Position numbers and translations under genes: made by a program. A stretch of DNA of 39,304 nucleotides from Clostridia bacterium (GTDB lineage: Bacteria > Bacillota > Clostridia > UMGS1883), in assembly GCA_017472685.1 (NCBI GenBank), contig JAFUOO010000006.1, positions 1 to 39,304 on the forward strand, read 5' to 3'. Positions 32,968 to 39,304 of this stretch are shown here, piece by piece; within the stretch, counting starts at the first letter, position 1; every line of letters starts with the position of its first letter. The notes under the pieces were generated by a model. That model saw nothing but the letters and a program-made list of their open reading frames with translations. It made no database searches and had not been told where the DNA came from.

Positions 32968-35148
32968 TTATTCGTTAAACAGCGTCAGCTGCTTTTTGCC
33001 CGAGTCCTCGTCCTTCAGAAAGTAGCCTGCCGAAGGAAGGGAGCGAGCCTTGTAACCCTTGGGGTCATTAAGAGCTTCGCCTGCAGGGGCAATGCGGGAA
33101 AGGCTCGCCTTTTTGCGGAGCGTCATAACCTGAATGCCCTGGCTTGTACGGCTTGTCTTTGTGAGAACATCGGTTGTGTCAAATACTACGCACTTTCCGT
33201 TGTCGGAATATGCGGCAACAAGTGTCTCCTCGGGAATATAGAGAGCATTTGCAAGGGGTGATTTGTCGGAATAACCGCCCGTTAAGCGCTTGCGGTTTGT
33301 CTTTGTGGCATAGCCCTGCATGTCAATCTTTGCTATCTTACCGTTTGTGAAGGCAAAGAGCATAAAGCCCGTGTAGCTGAGGGTGGGCACACAGTAAACT
33401 ATTTTTTCGCCGTTTTCCATATTGAGCAGATTGGGCAAATAATCGCCCATTGCGCTTGCCTTTGTATCCTTAATGTCATTAAGTCGCATTTTATAAACAT
33501 TCTGCTTGTCGGAGAAGAAAAGCATATCCATGCGGTTTGAAGCATCAAATTCCAGGAGCATTTCGTCACCCTCCTTGAACTTGTGCTCGCCACCCGAGCG
33601 AAGGGAAACCAGGGTTATCTTCTTGAAGTAGTTCTCCTTTGTCATGAATACCTTAACGTTGTAATCGGGAACTTCTTCAACAACAGCTTCCTCTTCCTTG
33701 TCGCCTGCGTCGATAAGGATGGTTTTTCTGTCCTTACCGTATTTCTTTTCAATTTCCGTAAGCTCATCTGCAATTATCTTCTTGATGCGGCGTGTGCTTT
33801 CACTGGCTTCTTGCAGATCCTTAACCTCGGCTGTGAGTGAGTCGATTTCTTCAATTCTTTTAAGAATGTATTCGCGGTTTAAATTACGAAGCTTTATTTC
33901 AGCAACATATTCCGCCTGGATACGGTCAATGCCAAAGCCTTCCATAAGGTTGGGAACAACCATTGCATCCTCTTCTGTGTTACGCACTATGTTGATTGCC
34001 TTGTCAATATCCAGCAGAATTTCCCTAAGACCCAAAAGAAGGTGCAGCCTTGCAGCTTTCTTTTCCGCATCGTAAATAAGGCGGCGCTTTGTGCAGCCCA
34101 TACGGAAGTTTATCCAGTGGCGGAGAATACCTCTCACGCCAAGCACCATAGGCTCGCCGTCAATAAGCACGTTGAAGTTACAGCTGAAGGATTCCTCCAA
34201 GGGAGTTACGCGGTAGAGCTTTGCCATGAGCTTTTCAGGGTCGGTGCTTCTCTTAAGCTCAATGGTAAGCTTTAAACCGGTCTTGTCGGTTTCGTCACGC
34301 ACATCGTTGATTTCCTTAAGCTTGCCCGCCTTGATAAGCTCTGCCAGCTTGTCAATGATTGCCTCAGTTGAGGTGGAATAGGGTATTTCTGTTATTTCGA
34401 TAAGGTTGTTTTTCTTGTCATATTTATATTTAGCTCTGAGCTTGACACTGCCTCTGCCTGTTTCAAATATCTGGTTAAAGGCATCGTCGTCACAGATGAG
34501 GTATGCACCCGTGGAAAAATCGGGCCCTGTAATATAATCCGAAAGGTTTGCCTTTTCATCCTTCATGAGAGCCTTTGCCGCCTGACAAATTTCCCTCAGG
34601 TTGAAGGAAGCAATGTTTGACGCCATACCAACGGCAATGCCCTGATTGGGGTTTACCAATATGTTGGGGAATGCCGAGGGAAGGAGCGAGGGCTCCTTTC
34701 GTGTTGAGTCGTAGTTGTCAACAAAGTCAACTGTGTTTTTATCTATGTCGCGGAAAACCTCAGCGGCAATTGCCGAAAGCTTTGCCTCTGTGTAACGTGA
34801 AGCGGCGTATGCCATGTCGCGGCTGTACTGCTTGCCGAAGTTACCCTTGGAGTCAACAAAGGGATGCAAGAGCGCCTCGTGACCTTCCGTAAGACGTACC
34901 ATTGTTTCGTAAATTGCCTGGTCGCCGTGAGGGTTAAGACGCATTGTCTGACCTACGATGTTTGCACTTTTTGTTCTGCCGCCTTTTAAAAGCCCCATGT
35001 CGTACATTGTGTACAGAAGCTTTCTATGGGAGGGCTTGAAGCCGTCAATTTCCGGAATTGCACGGGAAACAATAACACTCATTGCATAGGGCATATAGTT
35101 TTCTTTTAAGGTTTTTGTAATTTGCTGTTTACTGATTTCATTTTCCAT
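32968..35148 (-). CDS. Type IIA topoisomerase subunit A (GyrA/ParC family)
   Basis: A 726-residue DNA-cleaving subunit. The catalytic Tyr is Y119 in AASRYTEAKL; MPYAMSVIVSRAIPEIDGFKPSHRK (17-43) is the N-terminal signature, with IDGFKPSHRK where GyrA has RDGLKPVHRR. A coiled-coil region (about 440-500, LTAEVKDLQEASESTRRIKK) leads to a C-terminal domain of beta-pinwheel-like repeats from about 525. The GyrA-box is absent, so it is more topoisomerase IV-like or a third Clostridia paralogue. The usual gyrB/parE partner is not upstream; the neighbour there is divergent. AAAGGAAG and a strong promoter precede it. Confidence 0.9.
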   Translation of the reverse strand: MENEISKQQITKTLKENYMPYAMSVIVSRAIPEIDGFKPSHRKLLYTMYDMGLLKGGRTKSANIVGQTMRLNPHGDQAIYETMVRLTEGHEALLHPFVDSKGNFGKQYSRDMAYAASRYTEAKLSAIAAEVFRDIDKNTVDFVDNYDSTRKEPSLLPSAFPNILVNPNQGIAVGMASNIASFNLREICQAAKALMKDEKANLSDYITGPDFSTGAYLICDDDAFNQIFETGRGSVKLRAKYKYDKKNNLIEITEIPYSTSTEAIIDKLAELIKAGKLKEINDVRDETDKTGLKLTIELKRSTDPEKLMAKLYRVTPLEESFSCNFNVLIDGEPMVLGVRGILRHWINFRMGCTKRRLIYDAEKKAARLHLLLGLREILLDIDKAINIVRNTEEDAMVVPNLMEGFGIDRIQAEYVAEIKLRNLNREYILKRIEEIDSLTAEVKDLQEASESTRRIKKIIADELTEIEKKYGKDRKTILIDAGDKEEEAVVEEVPDYNVKVFMTKENYFKKITLVSLRSGGEHKFKEGDEMLLEFDASNRMDMLFFSDKQNVYKMRLNDIKDTKASAMGDYLPNLLNMENGEKIVYCVPTLSYTGFMLFAFTNGKIAKIDMQGYATKTNRKRLTGGYSDKSPLANALYIPEETLVAAYSDNGKCVVFDTTDVLTKTSRTSQGIQVMTLRKKASLSRIAPAGEALNDPKGYKARSLPSAGYFLKDEDSGKKQLTLFNE

Positions 35149-35175
35149 GATTTTTCACTTCCTTTAAACTATTAA

Positions 35176-35204
35176 ATTATACCATATTTAAAAATTCTGG
35201 TCAA
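35176..35204 (-). promoter_or_regulatory. Topoisomerase gene promoter
   Basis: Minus strand: TTGACC (35204-35199), a 17-base spacer and TATAAT (35181-35176), 28 bases before the start codon. Confidence 0.85.
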
Positions 35205-35285
35205 GTTTGAGGCGAAATTCGACGGGATTTTGTTAACAAATTTTAAAAAAATTACGAAATTGTTAAAAAAGTTTTACAAAAAGGG

Positions 35286-35313
35286 TTTACAAACGGAAAA
35301 ATTTGTGTATAAT
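35286..35313 (+). promoter_or_regulatory. M23 peptidase gene promoter
   Basis: TTTACA (35286-35291), a 16-base spacer and TATAAT (35308-35313). Upstream, TTAACAAATTT and AAATTGTTAA (35234-35268) form an imperfect AT-rich palindrome that could be an operator. Confidence 0.7.
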
Positions 35314-35346
35314 AGGTAACGTAAAAAAATGAAAGGTGCTGATTTT

Positions 35347-36555
35347 ATGCAGAAAAGAACGGAAAATACTTCCGCTACTGCTGTTATAAGAGAAAGTTAC
35401 AATATAATTAAAAATGTTAACAAAAAGGTTTTATCTGCAATACTTTGCGCAGTAATGCTCATTACTGCTTTCGGTGTTGTTACAAAATATTATACAGTAG
35501 GCTACAGTGTTTATTACGGCGATGTGAATATCGGCGTAACAGCAAACAAGGAAGAAGCCATTGAGGCTTATACAGAAGCGGCGACAGATGTTAAGGAGTA
35601 TAACCGCGGCGAGCTCAAGAAAAATTTAAGATTTGTAATGACGATTGCCTCCGTTGAGGATATGCTCTACAGTGACATTTACCGCGGCATTGTTGAAGCG
35701 GCAGAGGGCAAGGAGGACTGCTTCAGCATTGAGGCAGGTGATACAAGAATTGCCAGCCTTAAGACAATGGCTGAAGCTGAGGAAGCTGTTGCATTATACC
35801 TTTCAAGCTTCAACCGTGAGGATGCGGCGATTTACTCGGGCTATACAATTACAAGCTCGAAGGAAGTCGTTACAAAGATTGTAAGTGTGCAGGAAGCTGC
35901 AGGCCTTATTAAAAACAGCGGTCTAATAACTGTTGTATATAAGGACGTTTTTGAAGAGGAATACGAAATTCCCTTTAACACAACAGTTGTAGAAGACGAA
36001 AAGCTTCCCGAAGGTACAGAAATATGTACTCAGGAGGGAATGAAGGGTAAAGGCGTAAGAAAGTCAGTTACTTTCTATGAAAACGGTGTTAAAAAGCACG
36101 ATGTTGACCCTATTTCCAGCGTTGTGGAAGCTCCCGTTGATAAGATTATCGTTAAAGGTACAGGTAAAATGGTTGGTCTTGTGAAGAACTCTCTTCCCTG
36201 GCCTGCAAAGGGTACATTTACATCCTCCTTCGGTCGTCGTTGGGGCAGAAACCATAATGGTATCGACATTGCGGCAACCCCCGGCACGCCCATTTATGCG
36301 CCTGCTATGGGTACTGTAACCTTCTCTGCCACAAAAAGCGGCTACGGGAACTATATCACAATTGACCATGGCAACGGCTACGTTACAACCTATGCTCACA
36401 TGACAGAGAGAAAGGTCAGCGAGGGTATGGTTGTAAAGCAGGGCGACCTCATCGGCACAGTGGGCTCCACAGGTCGTGTTACAGGTCCTCACCTTCACTT
36501 TGAAATACTTCATAACGGCAAGTACGTTGACCCCATGGCATACATTGCAGGTTGA
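35347..36555 (+). CDS. Membrane-anchored G5/M23 cell-wall peptidase
   Basis: A 402-residue protein with a short cytoplasmic tail, one membrane helix (about 28-46), a helical/unknown extracellular part (50-195), a G5 domain (about 196-273, ending EAPVDKIIVKGT) and a C-terminal M23 (LytM) peptidase domain. The zinc ligands are complete: H303 and D307 in NHNGIDIA, H384 (with catalytic H382) in GPHLHFEI, and the catalytic-site YAHM near 349-352. It should cleave peptide cross-links of peptidoglycan outside the membrane. The start is at 35347, spaced 8 bases from GAAAGGTG. The TGA stop is part of the -35 hexamer of the next promoter. Confidence 0.93.
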   Translation: MQKRTENTSATAVIRESYNIIKNVNKKVLSAILCAVMLITAFGVVTKYYTVGYSVYYGDVNIGVTANKEEAIEAYTEAATDVKEYNRGELKKNLRFVMTIASVEDMLYSDIYRGIVEAAEGKEDCFSIEAGDTRIASLKTMAEAEEAVALYLSSFNREDAAIYSGYTITSSKEVVTKIVSVQEAAGLIKNSGLITVVYKDVFEEEYEIPFNTTVVEDEKLPEGTEICTQEGMKGKGVRKSVTFYENGVKKHDVDPISSVVEAPVDKIIVKGTGKMVGLVKNSLPWPAKGTFTSSFGRRWGRNHNGIDIAATPGTPIYAPAMGTVTFSATKSGYGNYITIDHGNGYVTTYAHMTERKVSEGMVVKQGDLIGTVGSTGRVTGPHLHFEILHNGKYVDPMAYIAG

Positions 36556-36580
36556 CAAAGGCGCAAAATAAAGCTATAAT
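36552..36580 (+). promoter_or_regulatory. Full-consensus promoter overlapping the M23 gene stop
   Basis: TTGACA (36552-36557), a 17-base spacer, TATAAT (36575-36580). The TGA stop of the M23 gene is 36553-36555, inside the -35 element. Transcription should start near 36587, inside the following hairpin. Confidence 0.82.
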
Positions 36581-36583
36581 TGA

Positions 36584-36614
36584 GAGTGTAGATAATACTT
36601 ATCTGCACTCTTTT
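36584..36614 (+). terminator. Terminator-like hairpin directly after the promoter
   Basis: GAGTGTAGATA (36584-36594), loop ATACT, TATCTGCACTC (36600-36610, one G-U), then TTTT. It can end read-through from the M23 gene. RNA starting at the promoter would begin inside the left arm, so new transcripts could not form the full stem. Confidence 0.7.
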
Positions 36615-36636
36615 AAATTTCAGGTAGGTGGCTTTT

Positions 36637-37038
36637 ATGGATAAAATCAAAAAGTTTTTAGCTATTCCCCTTTGCTGGCATCTGGGTTTGTTTGTTGCGT
36701 ATGCGTTTTTGAAGAACACATCAACAGCAATGCTGCTCATAACCGTTGACCTTATGCTTGGTCTGGTTGCAACACCAGTGTATCTTGCAGTTTTGTCAAT
36801 AATCCATGCCGTTATTCACGAGGCTAAGGTTTATGACTACATATATTCCTGTCTTGGTGTGCTTATTGCAGCTGGTCTGTTGCGTGGTATAGCATATCTG
36901 ATTTTTGGCGGCGGAAGCGTCAGCTTGCTTCTTGCAGGCGGTGTGCTGGTGGTTTCCGTAGGCGTGTTTACCCTGTGGGATTGCATCTTTGCGCTCACAG
37001 ACCGCATGATGAAAAAGCGCCCCGGTAGAAGAAAGTGA
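36637..37038 (+). CDS. Four-helix membrane protein, unknown
   Basis: A 133-residue protein with four predicted membrane segments (about 8-25, 29-55, 66-90 and 93-115) and a basic tail (MMKKRPGRRK). AGGTAGGTGG is followed by ATG at 36637; an in-frame GTG at 36628 is inside the ribosome binding site. I recognise no family and see no catalytic motif. It has its own full-consensus promoter and a terminator, so it is an independent unit. Confidence 0.75.
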   Translation: MDKIKKFLAIPLCWHLGLFVAYAFLKNTSTAMLLITVDLMLGLVATPVYLAVLSIIHAVIHEAKVYDYIYSCLGVLIAAGLLRGIAYLIFGGGSVSLLLAGGVLVVSVGVFTLWDCIFALTDRMMKKRPGRRK

Positions 37039-37040
37039 TA

Positions 37041-37080
37041 AAAATGCAGTAAAATTAAAGGTTTTACTGCATTTTTTTTG
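37041..37080 (+). terminator. Intrinsic terminator after the four-helix protein gene
   Basis: A 14-bp stem AAAATGCAGTAAAA/TTTTACTGCATTTT (37041-37054 with 37062-37075) followed by T4. Confidence 0.92.
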
Positions 37081-37114
37081 TTGAAATTTAAAGGGCGCAA
37101 TGGAATAAAAAATA

Positions 37115-37143
37115 TTGAAAACAAAAACAAACTGTGCTATAAT
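37115..37143 (+). promoter_or_regulatory. cysK promoter
   Basis: TTGAAA (37115-37120), a 17-base spacer and TATAAT (37138-37143). The leader of about 65 nt before the cysK start holds a five-codon ATG frame (37162-37179) with one Cys codon. Confidence 0.75.
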
Positions 37144-37213
37144 TTTCCTAATATAAAGACAATGGGGATTTGTTTTTAATAGAATGTATTAAGAACATTT
37201 TCCGGAGGTAATA

Positions 37214-38140
37214 ATGATTTGTAATAATATTTTGGAAGCAATGGGGAATACTCCCATAATAAAACTTAATAGATTGGCAGACGAAAACAGCGCTGACATC
37301 CTCGTGAAGTTCGAAGGGCTTAATGTGGGCGGCTCCATCAAAACCCGCACAGCCTACAATATGATAAAAAAGGCAGAGGAAGAGGGCAGAATAAACTCCG
37401 ACACAATTATTGTTGAGCCCACCAGCGGAAACCAGGGCATCGGCCTTGCACTTGTAGGTGCCGTACGTGGCTACAAGACAGTAATCATAATGCCCGACTC
37501 TGTAAGCGAGGAAAGACGCAAACTGGTTGAGCACTACGGTGCGGAGGTTATTCTCATTCATGATGCAGGCAACATTGGTGACTGCATTGAGGAATGCTTG
37601 CAGACAGCCCTCCGCATGCGGGGCGAAAACCCCAACGTTTTTGTGCCTCAGCAGTTCGAAAACCCCGCAAACCCCGAAATACAACGTAATGTAACAGCAC
37701 AGGAAATACTCCGCCAGGTAGCAGGCCCCATTCACGGCTTCTGCTCGGGCATAGGCACAGGCGGTACCATAACAGGCATCGGCGAAGCCCTTAAAAAGGA
37801 AAACCCGGAAATGGAAATCTGGGCAGTTGAGCCTGAGCACGCAGCAATTTTATCCGGTGGCTCCATTGGCACACACATCCAGATGGGCATCGGCGACGGG
37901 CTCATTCCCGAAATTTTAAATACTGAAATCTACAACGACATTTGTATCATAAACGACGAAGAAGCTATCCGCACAGCAAAAGAGCTTGCAAGCCGTGAAG
38001 GCATTATGTGCGGTATATCAAGCGGTACAAATGTTGCCGCAGCCATTAAAATGGCGAAAAAGTTAGGCAAGGGCAAAACAGTTGTAACAGTGCTTCCTGA
38101 CACAGCAGAGAGATATTTCTCAACACCTTTGTTTGAATAA
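37214..38140 (+). CDS. cysK: PLP-dependent cysteine synthase family protein
   Basis: A 308-residue fold-type II PLP enzyme that makes cysteine from O-acetylserine and sulfide, or a close relative. The Schiff-base lysine is K43 in NVGGSIKTRTA, the substrate loop is PTSGNQGIGLAL (69-80), the cofactor phosphate loop is GIGTGGTITGIGEAL, and SSGTNVAAA is near the end. The substrate loop of classical CysK reads TSGNTG; here Gln replaces the last Thr (Q74), so substrate choice may differ. CGGAGG precedes the ATG. It has its own promoter; no cysE or sulfur genes are next to it. Confidence 0.85.
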   Translation: MICNNILEAMGNTPIIKLNRLADENSADILVKFEGLNVGGSIKTRTAYNMIKKAEEEGRINSDTIIVEPTSGNQGIGLALVGAVRGYKTVIIMPDSVSEERRKLVEHYGAEVILIHDAGNIGDCIEECLQTALRMRGENPNVFVPQQFENPANPEIQRNVTAQEILRQVAGPIHGFCSGIGTGGTITGIGEALKKENPEMEIWAVEPEHAAILSGGSIGTHIQMGIGDGLIPEILNTEIYNDICIINDEEAIRTAKELASREGIMCGISSGTNVAAAIKMAKKLGKGKTVVTVLPDTAERYFSTPLFE

Positions 38141-38192
38141 CACCCATTTTTTGAGTGTATTTAATAAATATCACAATTGGGAGGAAACGATT

Positions 38193-39179
38193 ATGGATTG
38201 GAATTCAAATGTAAGACCCGAATCAATGGAAAGAATCACAACAAAAGAACAGGCTGACGCATATATCGCAGAGCTTGTTGAATTCACACGTGAGCAGGTA
38301 GGCGACAAGAAGGTGCTTCTTGCACTTTCCGGCGGTGTTGACTCTTCTGTGGTAGCGGCACTTTTAATCAAGGCTATCGGCAAACAGCTTGTGTGCGTAC
38401 ACGTTAACCACGGTCTTATGCGTAAGGGCGAAAGCGAAAATGTTATCGAAGTGTTTAAAAATCAGCTTGATGCAAACCTCATTTATATCGATGCAACTGA
38501 CCGTTTCCTCGAGAAGCTGGCAGGCGTAGCAGACCCCGAAACAAAGAGAAAGATTATCGGCAACGAATTTATCGAAGTATTCAACGAAGAAGCCCTCAAA
38601 ATGACAGACATCAAGTTCCTTGCTCAGGGTACAATTTACCCCGACATTCTTGAATCTGACGGTGTTAAGGCTCACCACAACGTTGGCGGCCTCCCCGAAG
38701 AAATGGACCTTCAGCTTGTTGAACCCGTAAAGCTTCTTTTTAAGGACGAAGTAAGAATTGTGGGCAGTGCACTCGGTCTTCCCGACGAAATGGTTTACCG
38801 TCAGCCCTTCCCCGGTCCCGGTCTTGGTGTAAGATGTTTAGGTGCCATCACACGCGACAGACTTCATGCTCTCCGCGAAGCAGATGCAATTCTTCGTGAA
38901 GAATTTGACAGGAACGGCCTGGCAGGCAAGGTTTGGCAGTACTTTATCGCTGTGCCCGACATCAAGAGCGTAGGTGTTAAGGACTCCAAGCGCTACGAAG
39001 GCTGGCCCGCAATCATCCGTGCTGTCAACACTCTTGACGCCATGACAGCTACTATCGAAGAAATTCCCTACAGCATTCTTCATCACATTACAGACAGAAT
39101 TACACACGAGGTTGATGGCATCAACCGTGTGCTTCTTGACCTCACTCCCAAGCCTATTGGAACGATAGAATGGGAATAA
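38193..39179 (+). CDS. guaA: GMP synthase, ATP-pyrophosphatase/synthetase part only (no glutaminase domain)
   Basis: A 328-residue protein corresponding to the C-terminal two thirds of GuaA. The ATP-pyrophosphatase P-loop LALSGGVDSS is at 43-52; HVNHGLMRKGE, AQGTIYPDILES, GLPDEMVYRQPFPGPGLGVR and the C-terminal KPIGTIEWE block are intact. The N-terminal class I glutamine amidotransferase of ordinary GuaA (about 190 residues) is absent. The start is fixed by GGGAGGAAA and ATG at 38193, and the 52 bases upstream hold no such domain. It must use ammonia or a separate glutaminase subunit, as archaeal GuaAb does. The stop is inside a palindrome. Confidence 0.92.
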   Translation: MDWNSNVRPESMERITTKEQADAYIAELVEFTREQVGDKKVLLALSGGVDSSVVAALLIKAIGKQLVCVHVNHGLMRKGESENVIEVFKNQLDANLIYIDATDRFLEKLAGVADPETKRKIIGNEFIEVFNEEALKMTDIKFLAQGTIYPDILESDGVKAHHNVGGLPEEMDLQLVEPVKLLFKDEVRIVGSALGLPDEMVYRQPFPGPGLGVRCLGAITRDRLHALREADAILREEFDRNGLAGKVWQYFIAVPDIKSVGVKDSKRYEGWPAIIRAVNTLDAMTATIEEIPYSILHHITDRITHEVDGINRVLLDLTPKPIGTIEWE

Positions 39180-39263
39180 TCGCCAAGCGCGCCCTGTGGG
39201 CGATGAAGCGCAGGCGATTATTGCGCAGCGGTCGAAGTTAGCGAGCGAGTCAGCGAAGCTAAC
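39175..39263. repeat. GC-rich palindromic element after guaA
   Basis: A 10-bp stem AATAATCGCC/GGCGATTATT (39175-39184 with 39213-39222) encloses GCGCCC...GGGCG hairpins. A GTTAGC/GCTAAC pair (39237-39242 with 39258-39263) follows, containing AGCGAG repeats. The element is clearly GC-richer than nearby gaps. The rest of the window (to 39304) shows no gene. Confidence 0.5.
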
Positions 39264-39304
39264 GAGGGCACCGCAAGAGGGTACCTTGCAAATAATAAAA
39301 CCGA

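Noticed and set aside
37148..37840. 230-codon minus-strand frame over cysK
   Set aside because: It is Cys/Tyr/Phe-rich shadow sequence opposite conserved PLP-enzyme motifs.
1..39304. CRISPR arrays, tRNA or rRNA genes, prophage or transposase genes
   Set aside because: No regularly spaced repeats, cloverleaf genes or recombinase motifs were seen on either strand.

Overview
The window is a gene-dense chromosomal stretch of a low- to mid-GC Gram-positive anaerobe, most likely class Clostridia. This rests on strong AGGAGG-type ribosome binding sites, sigma-A-like promoters (TTGACA-17-TATAAT), the HPrK/RapZ/WhiA/WalJ gene set of Firmicutes, an [FeFe]-hydrogenase maturase (HydG), and the Clostridia-typical DUF421-DUF4363 pair. 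I see no rRNA, tRNA, CRISPR array, prophage or insertion sequence. I cannot name a genus from sequence alone.

Layout. (1) 1-3950: the end of rpsO, a 413-bp structured gap, pnp and an M16 peptidase, the classic rpsO-pnp-mlpA order. (2) 3950-5400: a promoter followed by a large hairpin RNA and a terminator, a 53-codon membrane-protein ORF that gene callers would miss, and on the minus strand a triple-LysM secreted protein with a C-terminal domain I do not recognise. (3) 5470-6991: hydG as a single-gene unit. (4) 7013-25360: an 18-kb co-directional run from pyrH to dnaE, mostly with overlapping or closely spaced genes. It covers UMP kinase and ribosome recycling, lipid and isoprenoid synthesis (uppS, cdsA, dxr, ispA), RseP, NusB, exonuclease VII, RF1, then HPr kinase, a PHP hydrolase, a ROK glucokinase, MurB, RapZ, WhiA and DnaE. 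(5) 25353-28016 minus: murA, walJ, rlmH from one strong promoter. (6) 28086-31507 plus: DUF421, DUF4363 and a large nucleotidyltransferase/phosphohexomutase-like protein whose catalytic motifs are lost. (7) 31500-35204 minus: a small HTH regulator, a threonine aldolase and a GyrA/ParC-type topoisomerase subunit. (8) 35286-39304 plus: an M23 peptidase with a G5 domain, a small membrane protein, a cysteine synthase, and a GMP synthase that lacks its glutaminase domain.

How the genes fit together. Envelope biogenesis recurs: undecaprenyl-PP synthase, CDP-DAG synthase, MurA, MurB, LysM and M23 proteins, WalJ and WhiA. DXP reductoisomerase and the prenyl synthase feed UppS. HPrK, a glucokinase-like ROK protein and RapZ place carbon status next to peptidoglycan precursor synthesis.

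Most worth a second look: the rpsO-pnp leader, the promoter-hairpin-terminator RNA with its adjacent membrane ORF, the unassigned LysM C-terminal domain, the apparent pseudoenzyme, the stand-alone GMP synthase, and several palindromic intergenic elements, some of which contain the stop codons of the neighbouring genes. All function calls come from reading motifs; no database search was possible.
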